Positions 47,440 through 60,694 are shown, counted from the first letter of the stretch. The stretch is DNA of 64,000 nucleotides from Bombyx mori (GCF_030269925.1 NC_085120.1:9637501-9701500), one strand, 5' to 3'. Numbers and translations: made by a program. The notes: a model not told the origin generated them from the sequence alone.

Positions 47440-47798
47440 AACTAAATTCTTTATCTGGAAAACTGGATACATCTTTATTGTACAAAAAAATCAATTAGAA
47501 GAACAATAAGATTGATCATCACCAAAATGAAAAGCCGTGTCGTTGATTTATATAATATATATTATATTAACGTATATTTATTTATATATTCATAAATAAT
47601 CTAAAAAACTTCCAAAAAAAATCCTAACGCAAACACAATTTGCATAAAATGTCCTAAACACAATTAAAGTATACATAATTATTAATTTTAGTCTGTTTTT
47701 ATATAGGTAGATTGTCTTATAATGATATATATATGTTTGTATATGGTTTATATATATCTTTTATATAATTATATATATACATTATTTACAGTTCTTAT
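47440..47798 (-). other. FibL 3' UTR and polyadenylation signal
   Basis: AT-rich sequence follows the FibL stop codon. On the minus strand AATAAA occurs at 47582-47577 and again at 47479-47474. The distal one, in the context TTGTACAATAAAGATG, would give a UTR of about 340 nt, which suits the roughly 1.2-kb FibL mRNA. The proximal one may be an alternative site. Confidence 0.7.
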
Positions 47799-50700
47799 TT
47801 AGACGTGAACCTGGCTGGCTGCTTGTGCAATATATCTTTGAGCATTAGCAACTAAACCGGTCGCGTCATTACCGTTGCCAACGCCTCTCAGGAGCTGTGG
47901 ATAATTAAAAACGTGAATTAATATATAGTAGTCCCAATTTAGGTGGTAAAAACAAGATGGACACCTTGCTGGCCTAAGTTTGATTCGTAGCTCTTATATG
48001 TCTGGATTGAAGGGCAGCTTTAAATCTATGAAGCGTGTTTTGAAAGAAATAATTTCAGCTTAAGTCTCATAGTGATGGTCGCGTTGATATAAAGTTTTTG
48101 GTAGCAGAGTCCAATCTTTAAATCACAGAGTGCAGGCAGTTACGAAATAACATACTAACACACTTTTATAAATTAGAATTAAATACGTGGATGCTTTAGA
48201 TTTTTTTTAATCAAAATCACAGTTTTGTTATTTTGTTTTACTTCTCGAACCGACAGACATTATTTCACTTTTTTTTTAGACACCTATTGTCACTGCTGTC
48301 TATGTATTTTTTTTTTTGTTGATAAGGAGTTTCTATATCTATCAACTCCAAAACACGTTCACTTTGTGACCTTTGTGACATCAGTGACGAGTGATCGTGA
48401 CGAATCGGCGATAAGCTCATTTGTCCAATCATTACTAATAACAAAATTACATAAAGACCCTGGGTAATTTAAAGTAACTTACGTCTGTGATTGATCCAGC
48501 TGATTGGTGGAACACTTGAGCAACCGGGGGAAGTAAGTGAGCGGTGATGTAGGCAGCGATGTTGTTGCTTTGGCTGTTGCGAGAGTTGTACAATCTCTTG
48601 ACGATGCAGTACTCTTCATTTAAGAAACTGTAATCGAATTGAAGGAAAGTAAAATACAATTCAATCGTCGGTACATTTCTTAATATATATAAATCACGTG
48701 TCACGTTGTTTGTCCGCGATGGACTCCTAAACTACTTAACCGATTTTAAATTAAATTTGCACACCGTGTGCAGTTTGATCCATCTTGAAAGATAGGATAG
48801 CTTACATCTTAATTTATAGCCGCAATATTATTTTATTGCTAATCATTTGTCTATTATTTGACACTCACAATTATCTGTTAACTTCAAACGATTTTAACAG
48901 ATGGCGATATCTGTTGACTGGATTCAGTAAGTAATCAATAAATGGCGCTGCTATGTTAAACCTATAAATGTGTCATATAAGCTACAATTTAAAAGCATAA
49001 CCACCACGTGTTGTTGAGGCTAAACTATAAGTGAAAATTATTTCGTAGTAAACGCAATACAGTAAAATCCAATTGATCTTACTTTGTTAATTTTTGGTAT
49101 TAGCATAGTCGGCCACGTGTTATTTAGAAACGAAAACCTTAGCAAGAGCAACGTGTGGCCGGGACTGCTAGTTGAAATATATATTCTGGAGCTAGGGCGT
49201 ATCGGAAGTCCGCAAAAATAGGCATCACTATCCTGCCAATCTGTGCCAACCGTGCGAGATCATAACACACCCTTGTTATAAATGCTATAGAGCCACACAT
49301 TGATAAAGGAGAGATGCTAGATGAGAGAAAGAAGAAGAATTTTGGTCAAGAACAGTTACAGTAAAACATAAACTAGCGTAAAGCACGTGTAATTCGTGCT
49401 ATATTAGAACAGATAAGATCACACTCATTTAAATGGGTGCACATGATTAAAATCTTATTAGCGTGTGTAATTAGCTAAAAGCTCCTGCGATCTGCGTTTG
49501 GAGGTGAGGAGTTAAGGACGGGGAGACGACACAAGGATGGTAAGGGTGCAAACGTCTTCTATTTGCTGCTTCTAAAGATTAAGATAAGAAGGATCTGTTA
49601 TTGCAAAAGAATGAATGTCTCTAATAAAATACTAGAGATAAATTCTTAGTAATTGATTCCTTGTGTGCCAGTTTACATTCTTATTTGGAAAGCTCAATAT
49701 GCTTACCTAGAGTCACTGCTGGCTAAGATTGCATCCCAAGCGGCTTCGAAGTCATAGATTCTTCCACCTCCGGCACAACCCAGGGCTGGTCCGACCTAAA
49801 AAAAACAACACTTGTTATTCTTACCCGCTGGTGAACATACTCGATTTGGACTAGTGTGGTTTATCATCTTTCTCAAAAAACCATAGTTTAATATTAATAC
49901 TGGAAGTGTGAATACAAAATTTAAAACACAGGTGATTTTTAAATTATCGTACACAATTAGCGCTCGTTTTCTCTTAAGTTCATCCTAGGACGGTTAGGAA
50001 CCCATAGAATTGAATTCCACAACCTAACTTGAGGCATGAAGTCGAATTATCGATTGCATTGGATCACGGCCTTCCTACCAAAAACCGTCGTGCATATATT
50101 AGTAGTTTCTACTAAACTATTTAGCTTGGATGGTGATAGTATCCCGTGATGAAACGATCATGTTACCCAGGATAAGAATCAAGTACCTCCCACTCAGTCG
50201 TTATCGGAGCCCATGGACGTCACAGAATATATTCTGCCATTCGGCATGAGACAAGAAGTTTCATGATTGACCTTTTTTGTATTATTTTATATTCTATTTT
50301 CTTCAGAACAAAAAGCGATAGGGTAGTAGCTTCATACCGCTATATTGACCTCAGTGCAGATTTCTCTAATCGATAAATCGAATATTTAAGCCCCGACCAT
50401 GATTCAAGTATGTAACTCTTCGGTAACAATTGCTGAGTACTTACAGAGTATCGGAGTTGACCAGGGTTGATGACGAGTTGATTGATAAGATTCAAGTTTT
50501 GTCCCACGTGTCCGAAGAAGGGACCGAGAGATTGTCTGAAGCCGGCGAAGTTTCCGGACCTGACGCCGTCTGTGTAAGAGTTAATGACCTGCAAAGAAGA
50601 TTTTAATTAGATTTTCCATTTCCTTTTACTGAAACAACAGGTAATATTGGATGTTTAAGGAATAATTTTGGATACAGTAGATTGGGGGAATAAAGACTAA

Positions 50701-53700
50701 GAGTTAGTATAGGGATATATCTGTGATGTCATAATACTTTTGTTGAGTTGTTAAATTTAACTTTGTTGAACTGAAAATGACTTTTATTAAGTGTTAGTTT
50801 TAAATAGTCTAATTCAGTCATCAGAGGTTTGTAAATCATTAGGGATATTAAAAAGTTAATTATCTAAAGTTACGTGCCTACCTAACTACTAAATAGTACC
50901 AGCCTTATCGAAAAACTCTATTGTCCCCATACGAAACCGGTTTAACCACAAAGCCAAGGTGAATCGGGTCAAGCTAGTTTTTTCAGTTTTTGTGTAGATT
51001 TTGTAATGAAATATGTATAATAACGCACCGTATATTAAAATTTAACCCTCCGGAACCGTTTTAACCTCTATTTTATTGGTAATTACCCTAACCATTGAAA
51101 ATTTGTGTCGGATTTAGAAAGGGTCCCGATTTCCTCCAATCGCAAAAGTGACACTGCTTCTTCTTATCAGTCTTATCAGTTTCGGGTAATAAATATTTAG
51201 ACGTACTGTTTTATTGTTTCTAACAGCGGCATCTACTTACGTTAGCGGCTGCACAGGCATCACCGGGGATACCGGCAGATAGATGGGCGATAATTCCGGC
51301 GGTTTGGGCCACCGCTGATGCTTGACTTGCATAATCGCCCTGGCTGGCCATGTCCTTCAAGATCTCTTGAACGTTGAGGATGGCGATGCTTTTGTCAGTG
51401 TCATCGACGTAGTCCCATGCACGTGAGATTACGGAACTAAAATTATAATAATTATTATATTAACACTTGAACCATGATTGAAAAGTTTTGTGCAATAAAA
51501 ACATAGTTTAAAGAAAGGATACTGTGAGCTTTGCCTGTTACAGTTTTGAAGCAGCAAAACGATTTCGATGTAATAGATTTCAATGCAACAGGCAGTTTAA
51601 ATTCTAGCCTCAAGATAGTCGGTGCCATTGACGTCGTGATGTCTATTATCACTAGATGCACTGTGACGATTAGCTTCATACTTGCGATTCGTATTATATA
51701 GTCTGCTTCAAACGATGTGTAGACCGTACAACTCCCAGATTTTCCGATACCCAAATTAGATTCAAAGACACATGGCAATAGGATTTCGTCTTTGTGACAG
51801 AATACTCACGTCCATTCTCTTCCCAAATAAAATGACGTAACTGACTATGAGTTAAGGCCTATACGATAACTATGAGTACTCTGCTTTCCGAGATGATAGA
51901 GTGGTTTATCAATATGCTGTTCCTAGAGAACTTGGCCTAACTTGATAGGTCTCAGTTTATCAGTAACTGTCTTGGTCATGGAAGTTCAGATATCGATCAC
52001 TCACTCATCGAGGCCTGGGAGGGTCAAGGGATTTTGGGTGAGAGTCTTTTCTCTCCAATATAAAGACTTTTAATTTCTATTTGGCGTACGGAATTTCTAT
52101 CTTAAATTGAGATAATTCTGTTTGACTCCATACAGAAGGATCAGTCAGAGCTTCTGGAGTTAAGATGGGATTTTGATTTCCTTTGTATTTTTTACTTTTT
52201 ACCATGGGCAGTGTTCTGAGGAATTTGTCAATTGAGGTGAATCACACAACTCAGCAACGGAGAAGAGATCATTTCCACTTCTTAAAGCCACTTGACTACG
52301 ATCATTTACAGTGCATTCTCGGTTTACATTTTTGCCATGTAATCCTGAAATGATTCACCCTCTATGGCGCAGATCGAGCGCTATAACATTTCCTTCTTTA
52401 AATGGGGTTGGAAAAGAGTCTAGTGTCAGTTAGTGTATGTGTCTTTGGCACTGCTGATGTGATCTGTGACGGTAGTTATTGACCATTCAATGAGCCGTAT
52501 TTTCATATTTTTTTAGAAAGTATTAAAAAAATTTTAGTCGAAGTCGTCGTGGTCTATTGCGGAAGACGCTCAGTGCATTTGCCTCTGCCGGATTATATTA
52601 GACCTATATTAATATTAGTTAAAGCTTACATAATTACCTAGCTTTTCCATCATCAATGTCGCGTGGAATTTCATTATCACTGTATTGATTGATGGTCACC
52701 GATGGTGCAGCGTAGGCGCTCTGCGAAAAATTAAATTCGGGTTTTGGTTTAAATTATACACAACAAATTGTTTTCTCGGGATTGTTCTTTTGAGGCTTAG
52801 AGCGAAGAGCTTTGTCGCTCCACCGATCGATGTGTTAATGCGACCAGGTACGCCGGGAGCTCATCTAGAGCTAATTTTTATTTACTTAATGGTCAGGTTA
52901 GATTAACGGGTTATAGCGGAGAATCGAATTTCAGACGGCCTACTACATTCTAATGATTATTATATTATCGTTCTAGATGGAGTTCGCGTTCGATCTCACG
53001 TTAAATAGCGCTCGGTGGCAAACAAATTCACATGAGACCTTGAGACATGAGGTTGTAGTCTGAGTATTATTATATTGTTTCATCTTGGAAAGTGTATGAT
53101 TTCGCCGCAGTAATAGGCATAGGGAGGATATTCGTGCGAGCTTGCAATAAATTATTTCACTATAACTACATACGCGATGATATTCTTTTTGTGAGGAAGT
53201 TATTTTTATTTTTTATATTTTTATTGCCTAGGTGATTTTACGGGATGACAGCCCACCTGGTGTTAAGTGGTTACTGGAGCCCATAGACATCTATAATGTA
53301 AATGCGCCACCCATCTTGAAATATAAGTTCTAAGGTATAGTTAAAACTGCTGTCCCACCCTTCAAGCCGAAACGCATTACTGCTTCACGTCAAAAATAGG
53401 CAGGGTGGTGGTACCTACCCGTGTGGACTGACAAGAGGTCCATCAGTAAAGCTAGTTCGTAAACGCATGGTAGGTATTTCCGTAAAAAAAGGGGATTGCG
53501 AGAAATGACAAACATAAAATCTTTATGTTTTGTGTGCTCCTTTTGTTTTTACCAAACGAACGAACAGACATTCTAAACGAACCTTGAGAATCTTTAGCAA
53601 TGTTTTTCTAGAGAATTTGATAATAATTAAATCGTCCGTGTTCACGAAAACGCTAAAGTATTTGTAGTGGCGTGTAACCTTTTTGACACCACATAAGACC

Positions 53701-56700
53701 TACAATGACTAGACATAGACAAACGAAGACAGAGATTTGAAAATAATTCGAAAATAAATGAAACGAGGGCGTACGTGACCAGCGGCACGGCAGTACATTT
53801 TTTGACTTCTGAAAAGACAGACATACAAAGAGACGAAAAAGAACGAATTGACCCTTCTTATATAAGATGTTCAAGTGACCTTCGACCGTTCAAGTAGTCA
53901 TTCGACCGTTCAGTATTCGAAAAACAGGAAATAATATAATGACAGTTCAAAACGTGAAATAAAACAGTAACAGTATTTTTAATATTAATCATATCTTAAT
54001 GTAGCACATTGAGATTATATCGCAGAATTATCTGAACTAGAGGTCCCGCAGTAGTCGAAATTCGACTATAATTAATTGGAATTGTAAGTTTGTACACTAT
54101 TACGATTGTATTTTATACTTCGCCAAGAAATTTGGCCAAGACTACACTATAAAAAATATTATCAAAGACAAACAATATTTAATCTATTCTCAATTTGACA
54201 ACAGACGTCCAGAACAAAAGTTTGACAATAAATAGTATGCACTATGCATGCGTGTGTGCGTCAAATATATGGTATGTAGTGTGTGTAATGTTTTCTTTAT
54301 TGATTTAATGTATCTTTTATGCATTATTTTAAAAAAATATTAGCATTGTGTACTTCTTCTCTATATTCTCTATAAGTGTGGAAAATTTCATACTACTCCG
54401 TCCACGCAATTTTCGTAAAAAGGGATACAAAGTTTTTGCTTCACGTATTAATTATATAGATTCGTTATCTCTTATGTGTATGTTATTTAATTGCCGTTCA
54501 TTACTGAAGAAACATCAAATAATTCACTCATGATTCCAAGCTAATTTCCCCGCCAAGAAAAGCCGTCAGTATTTTTGTGTTCGCTCTGCAAATCTGAGTA
54601 TCCTGACACGCGAATCCGGTACGAAACGCTTCGCCGCGATGTACCGGCATATCCTGCGTTTGACGTATGAAGCCATCTTGAGGAATGACAAGGCGAAATA
54701 AATATTTCCATTGTGTACCGAATAAAATGCACGGTTGTTTTGCTTTAGGACTTGTGTGTCAGCTCGTTCGCAGTAAGACACAATCCGATCATGATTTTGT
54801 ATTTAGTGTCTTCTGCGAATTTCATTTTAAACGATTTGTGTTTCATCATTACGATATATACGCATTTGTATGTAGAGGAAGTGGAAATGACTCTGGGGTT
54901 CCATGTACTCTCCCGATACCTCATTATCTATTTGGTTTTAAAAGTCGTCGTGGCCTAAAAGATAAGACGTCCGGTGCATTCGTATCTAGCGATGCATCGG
55001 TGTTGCAATCCCGCAGGCAGGTACCAAATTTTCTAATGTAATACGTACTTAAGAAATCTTCACGATTGACTTCCACGGTGAAGGAATAGCATCGTGTAGT
55101 TAATAAAAATCAAACCCGCAAAATTATAATTTGCATAATTACTGGTGGTAGGACCTCTTGTGAGTCCGCACGGGTAGGTACCACCACCCCGCCCATTTCT
55201 GCCGTGAAGCAGTAATGCGTTTCGGTTTGAAGAGTGGGGCAGCCGTTGTAACTATATTTAACTTATATCTCGAGGTGGGTGGCGAATTTACGTTGTAGAT
55301 GTCTATGTGCTCCAGTAACCACTTAACACCAGGTGGGCTGTGAGCTCGTCCACCGATATAAGCAATAAAAAAAAAAATTAAAAAATTATAGACATATTTA
55401 AAATAACTTAATTTTAATCTTTAATTTTAAGGTTTAATCTCGCTGGTTTTATTTACAAGATAATTCCGAAGTTTCAATCACTCTACAGTTTTCTTGGTCA
55501 CGAACGATGTTCCGAACATTTCAATTCTACGGAATGAACGCGCTTCAGGCACCTAATCAGACCCGTCATCCTCAAAGCCAATTTCAATTTTCCACGGTCC
55601 GCACTTCACACGATCACGCATTCCTCATACATATGTAATTCACATATAAATTTGACGTTAAATTTGAATTTTGATTTCACGGAATACATTTTTATAGGCA
55701 GATAGGCAAATAAGCCAAGTCACGTCCTTACGGATCCATCAGATCCAATAACCTGTGCATTAGACACCTTCAGCTCTAATACTAGGAGCAGGCTTAAGGA
55801 CCCCGGTAACCGTACTCGTCGAACTCGACAAAGAGGTCGACGTGCAACCTAACCCATGCATCAGCCCGCTGAGTTTCTCGCCGGATCTTCTCAGCGGGTC
55901 GTGATTCCGATTCGGTAGTAGATTCATTCGCGAAGCAATTGCTCTTGAGTTGTTAGGTCTCCTTCGGAGGCGCTCGGGCAGTTGTTAGCAAATTCCGGCC
56001 CTTCTGGCTGAGCCTTTGCTCGCCCACCTGTCCTGGTGAAACTGGAAAGTAATCTTTCAAACACAAAAAAAAGAAGGCCAAGTGAGCTTATGGCTCGCCT
56101 CAGCTAAGCCGTTACCGTAGCTTATAGACAGCATGAATGCAAAAACCTTGAAAGTACCTTGTCCAGGTAGCAATCGTTTCAAAACTACCTCACTCTTCGA
56201 ATCGTGGTGTGATTGAAATAGGCAAAACTATGATACCTACCTGTAGCGGCTTACAATTTGTGCACACACTGTTTACGCAAAGCTTAAAAGATTTGGTGAT
56301 TTGATTTTTATTACGTGTTGTATGTAATTATTTCATTGTGAAAATTAAACTGTCCTAGTTACCTATTATTTATTGAGAAAAGATTGGGCATCTTTAAGCA
56401 TCCTTTAGAATTTGAATAGGGGCACAGTCGCATCAGACGATACGATTACACTAGGATTCTTATCTTATAGATATTTTTTTTTTTACTTCTAACATCAGCA
56501 CTAATAGATTGTGAAGACAAATTAAGTTTATTTCTTGCAGCATATATAATCATCTATAAGTTCAGATCAGAAAAAATAAATTAAAAAATAATGAAATGTC
56601 AAATCAAACTGTAAAAGCAGTTTATATTTAACTAGCGGCCCGCTCCGGATCCGCTCGGGTCTTTAACAAAAATTTCTACGATATTTGACGTTGTTTTATT

Positions 56701-59700
56701 TAAAAAAATAAAAGAACACTTCTTGCGGCATAACTATGTATAATAGTTAAACATATGCTGTCGCGACACTTTTTGTAAATAACAATGTGTTCTACAAAGT
56801 CGTAATACATTATTTTATTCTATCATCAATAATTTTCGCAGGGCACACGATGTAAAGAATATTTGAGGTAATTTTTTTACACTTTTGGTTACATTATTGG
56901 AGTTTTAGTAAGGATACCTAATTTTTTCAAAAAATATTATAGCCTATGTCACTCGGGAATAGTGTAGCTTCCAAACAGTGAAGGAATTTTTCAAATCGGT
57001 TCAGCAGTTTCGGAGCCTATTCAATACAAACAAACAAACAAATCTTTCCTCTTTATAATATTAGTATAGACTAGTATAGAAGTATAGATAAGCAATTGGA
57101 TGTGATATAATAAGACAGAGGAGAAGCGAAACAAGTCGTAGGGCATAATACTAACGTTTCTAGGTATTTACGTCGGAGTATTTCCAATTTGGAAAGTTTC
57201 ACCGCACGCTTCGGATAATATTTATATATTCAAAACACGCAACACGTTGTTCATATAAAATATGCTGTCAGATTACTTAATGACGGGTTTAGGGATGGTT
57301 TTAATGTTTACGTTTTGCAATTTACGACATATTTATTTCCAGGGTCTCGTTTAGTACGTAATTTATAATAAAAATTTATAAAAACCAATAATATAATTCT
57401 TTTTATCTCCTACCTATTCGCTGGGAGCCTAAGGTGCTATTGTTTTTATACGTGCGGACGGGACGGTGAGCTCACGGGCTAAGCCTGAGAGACTTTGCTA
57501 GCACTGGCTCTAGCAGGAACAGTGCTTCGCAGAATCTACCATCAGATCGAAATCGGGATCCAGTGCGAAAATCCGGTGAAAAGCTCAGTGGGTTTTCTAC
57601 GGGCTAGATCGCATGTACGCAAACCCTTTGAAACTGATACTGATACTGATACTGATACTGATACTGATACTAATACTAATACTGACTCTGATACTGACAC
57701 AGATACTGACACAGGTACTGACACAGATACTGACACAGATACTGACACTGATACAGATACTGATACTGACACTGACACTGACACTGATACTGATACTGAT
57801 ACTGATACTGATACTGATACTGATACTGATACTGATACTGATACCGATACTGATTACTGTTCCCTAATGTTTCCACTAACTAGTGTCGAACTCGACATGG
57901 AACTCTTACGTCAATGTATTATTATTTACATCACATTTTATTTATTCTACTATAATTATTTGAATTCACATGTATCTATACTTGAGACCTTAGAACTTAT
58001 ATCTCAAGGTGGGTGGCCCATTTACGTTGTAGATGTCTATGGGCTCCGGTAACCACTTATCATCAGGTGGGCTGTGAGCTCGTCTACCCATCTAAGCAAA
58101 AAAAAAAAGTGGGTGGCCACACCGCTCCAGCCATGGGCCGTGTCCTAGATATTATTATTGTGTCCAATTTGAGTCAATATTTCATTGTTTTTAATACACG
58201 ATTTAAATAATTAATCCTAATTGGCTAATAAAGTTCTGAGAAATAAGTGTTTTTAAATTTTTCGTGCGAATTGAGATATACTATCAGTTTTCCGCGAAAC
58301 TTATCATGGTTAAAAAAATTTATTTAACGACCGAACTAACTGAGAATATTGAAAATAATATTAAAACTATTTAATAAATATTTATATAAAATAATTTCAT
58401 AAATAATATTTTATAAAATTATTAAAAATAATAAAATGTATATTTTAATGCACCTACCATTATTCATTCTGCCCTAGTTTTGGTTGACTGGTAGAGAATG
58501 CCTTAAGCATTAAATCAGCCCATGTAGATATTACATGAAGTGTAATAAATAAATGAATAAAACAGTATATTCAAATGTTTATATTAAAACAAACTACTGC
58601 ATTACTGCTTCACGGCAGAAATAGGCAGGGCGGTGGTACCTACCCGTGCGGACTTATAAGATGTCCGCTCCCATGATCTTATGATCTGTTTTTTTTTTTT
58701 TTTTTTTTTTTTTTTTATTGCTTAGTTGAGTGGACGAGCTCACAGCCCACCTGCTGTTAAGTGGTTACTGGAGCCCATAGACATCTACAACGTAAATGCG
58801 CCACCCACCTTGAGATATAAGTTCTAAGGTCTCAATTATAGTTACAACGGCTGCCCCACCCTTCAAACCGAAACGCATTACTGCTTCACGGCAGAAATAG
58901 GCAGGGTGGTGGTACCTACCCGTGCGGACTCACAAGAGGTCCTACCACCAGTAAAACCAGTGATCACCGCTAATTACCTATCCGACCTAGGCGACGAAGC
59001 AACGCAAAGCCACCTTTTCCCGAAACATGTCTTGTCGAATCCTGCGGATCCACTCTCGGTGATTTTAGGATCTTCAAGAGTCGGTCACCGTTCTCGTCGA
59101 ACTAGTCGATTAAGAGTTTGACGAGCGAACTTAATCCATGGACATGGCCCACTGAGTTTCTTGCCGGATCTTCTCAGTGGGTCCCGATTCCGATCCGGCA
59201 GTAGATTCTGCGAAGCAGTACTCTTGCTAAGGCTTGTATTAGCAAAATCTCTCAAGTTGAACCCGTGATCTCACCTACCCGTTCACGTGAAGCTGGAATA
59301 GCTCTTTAGCCTACTAGCGAATAGGTAGGGGTAAAAAGAGCCTAGAAGTCGTTGTGTCCTAAAGGATGAGACGTCCAGTGCATTCGTATCGAGCGATGCG
59401 ACTGTACCGATGTTCGAATCCCGCAGGCAGATACCAATTTTTCTGATAAAATATGTACTTAACAAAAGTTTTCTATCTTCCACGATGAAAGAATAAAATC
59501 GTGTAATAAAAATCAAACCCGCTCTAACTGTTATATAATTTCGTTATATTCTAAATCTGGTCTAATTGAACCAAGCATTACAATATTGGTATATCCACTT
59601 GGTGCCCTACATTGTGATAGTTGTGGGCTCGGGCAATGAACAAAATGAAATAAAAAGTAGGAAACATATCTGTCGACTTTGGAAGTTATTGTTACAACTA

Positions 59701-60694
59701 GCGAAACGCCCTCGCTTCGCTTCGGAAACTGTAATTTATTATTGATTTCTCCCCTATTTAATGGATGTTATTATATATATAAACTTTCCTCTTCAATCAC
59801 TCTATCTATTTAAAAAAACCGCATCAAAATCCGTTGCGTAGTTTTAAAGATTTAAGCATACATAGGGACAGATATAGGGACAGAGAAAGCGACTTTGTTT
59901 TATACTATGTAGTGATTGCGATACCGTGAATGCCGGCCATTCCGCGCATAATTTTATTTTTAATCTCACATTGTAATGCGAAAGGATTTTTGACGTCTTA
60001 ATTTTTGAAATTGCTTCCAGTGCGATTCTCGTACACTTTTTATTGATAATTTCACAATGCAGTAAAATATATTTTTTTAACAAATACACTGCATGATTGA
60101 TGCATTTTAAAAATAGTAAATAATACTAACATGAAAGTAAATGTAACTATATAGGTCATAGTCAAAAACTAATTAATAAGAATTAATTGTCTACGCTCTA
60201 GACAATTGTTTTTTCTTCTATCTATGAAAATACTCCTGGTGGTAGGATTTCTTATGAGTCCGCGCGGGTATGTACCACCGCCCTGGCTATTTCTGCCGCG
60301 AAGCAGTAATGCCTTTCGGTTTGAAGGGTAGGGCAGCCGTTGTAACTATAGTGAGATCTTAGAACTTATATCTCAAATCTCAAGGTGGGTGGCGGCGCAT
60401 TTACGTTGTAGATGTCTATGGGCTCCAGTAACCACATAACATCAGGTGGGCTGTGAGCTCGTCCAAACATCAAAGCAATAAAAAAAATACACGAAATCAT
60501 CTTTTCCATATTGTAGGGAATCCACAAATACACAAATTGAACAAATAAAGAAAAAACAGAACGAAAGTTCTAGAATTGTAAAAATTGTTTTAAAACGTGG
60601 TGAGTATATATATATACATATATTCTAAATAAATTTGAAAAAAGTTAAAATTACTTACTGTAGCGACGAGTAATACCAAAAATATAGGCTTCAT
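47799..60694 (-). CDS. FibL: Fibroin light chain (L-fibroin), seven exons
   Basis: Secreted silk protein of the posterior silk gland. It pairs by a disulfide bond with the fibroin heavy chain and, with P25/fibrohexamerin, forms the secreted fibroin unit. I recognise the sequence as the Bombyx mori protein. Coding exons on the minus strand: 60694-60659, 52720-52638, 51436-51241, 50588-50445, 49795-49707, 48627-48483 and 47894-47799. All introns have GT-AG ends. The lengths sum to 789 nt, 262 codons plus TAA, the known length of the family. Residues 1 to about 18 (MKPIFLVLLVATSAYAAP) are the signal peptide. Cys190 in exon 6 (NEEYCIVKR) corresponds to mature Cys172, the residue reported to bond to the heavy chain. 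The C-terminus is AQRYIAQAASQVHV. Intron 1 is about 7.9 kb and packed with SINEs, LINE tails and a GATACT array; introns 2-6 are about 0.6-1.2 kb. No break was seen in any exon. Confidence 0.97.
48675..49175 (+). repeat. Dispersed repeat in FibL intron 5
   Basis: Borders look like TATATATAAATCACGTGTCA and GTGTGGCCGGGACTGCTAG, a pattern seen in other lepidopteran dispersed repeats. No second copy in this window. Confidence 0.45.
52120..52520 (+). mobile_element. Decayed LINE fragment of the third family (FibL intron 1)
   Basis: TTTGACTCCATACAGA and TTAAATGGGG-type remnants in the same order as 15312-15780. Confidence 0.5.
53208..53452 (-). mobile_element. Bm1-type SINE, diverged body (FibL intron 1)
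   Basis: Same strand as FibL; several small deletions. Confidence 0.75.
54040..54462 (+). mobile_element. Non-autonomous repeat sharing the mariner left end
   Basis: Second copy of the same 0.4-kb repeat, inside FibL intron 1, with the same two ends (GAGGTCCCGCAGTAGTCGAA and GCTTCACGTATTAATTATAT). Confidence 0.75.
54945..55374 (+). mobile_element. Full-length Bm1-type SINE (FibL intron 1)
   Basis: Contains the tRNA-like head with box A (GTGGCCTAAAAGATAAGACG) and a degenerate box B (TTGCAATCCCGCAGG). The body follows (TACTGGTGGTAGGACC ... CACTTAACACCAGGTGGGC), with an A-rich tail at AGCAATAAAA. Opposite orientation to FibL. Confidence 0.85.
55712..56060 (+). mobile_element. LINE tail (copy 2 family, FibL intron 1)
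   Basis: ACGTCCTTACGGATCCATCA through CTGGTGAAACTGGAAAG. Confidence 0.75.
56633..57066 (+). repeat. Dispersed repeat family R-c (FibL intron 1)
   Basis: CTAGCGGCCCGCTCCGGATC ... AATCTTTCCTCTTTATAATA. An inverted near-complete copy lies at 41465-41908; partial relatives at 3016-3255 (reverse) and 6867-7170. Confidence 0.7.
57405..57612 (-). mobile_element. LINE tail (copy 1 family, FibL intron 1), diverged
   Basis: CCTACCTATTCGCTGGGAGC through AGCTCAGTGGG; directly borders the GATACT array. Confidence 0.65.
57635..57856. repeat. GATACT hexanucleotide array (FibL intron 1)
   Basis: About 220 bp of GATACT units with AATACT, GACACT and GACACA variants in the centre. The hexamer contains no stop codon in several frames, which produces false ORFs on both strands. 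Confidence 0.95.
57970..58108 (+). mobile_element. Bm1-type SINE, 5'-truncated (FibL intron 1)
   Basis: Starts at ACTTGAGACCTTAGAAC; A tail at 58098-58108. Confidence 0.75.
58690..58956 (-). mobile_element. Bm1-type SINE, body (FibL intron 1)
   Basis: Very long poly-T of about 28 bases at 58689-58717. A fragment of a second copy lies just left at 58597-58665. Confidence 0.8.
58960..59332 (+). mobile_element. LINE tail (copy 1 family, FibL intron 1)
   Basis: RT C-terminus (region GGATCTTCAAGAGTCGG) and 3' UTR to AGCGAATAGGTAGG. Confidence 0.7.
59344..59522 (+). mobile_element. Bm1-type SINE head only (FibL intron 1)
   Basis: tRNA-like part with box A (GTGTCCTAAAGGATGAGACG) and box B (GATGTTCGAATCCCGCAGG), stopping at ATCAAACCCGC. 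Confidence 0.75.
60236..60489 (+). mobile_element. Bm1-type SINE (FibL intron 1, near exon 1)
   Basis: Body only, 170 bp downstream of the exon 1 donor in the FibL direction. Confidence 0.8.

Noticed and set aside
57635..57856. CRISPR-like regular repeats
   Set aside because: No distinct spacers; eukaryotic microsatellite.
57495..58052. 185-codon frame with long Thr-Asp repeats
   Set aside because: Produced by the stop-free GATACT array; other frames on both strands are open too, and it lies in a FibL intron among LINE and SINE debris.
59370..59430. tRNA-like sequences with A and B boxes (also at 36.2 and 55.0 kb)
   Set aside because: They are heads of Bm1-type SINEs and do not fold as complete tRNA genes.
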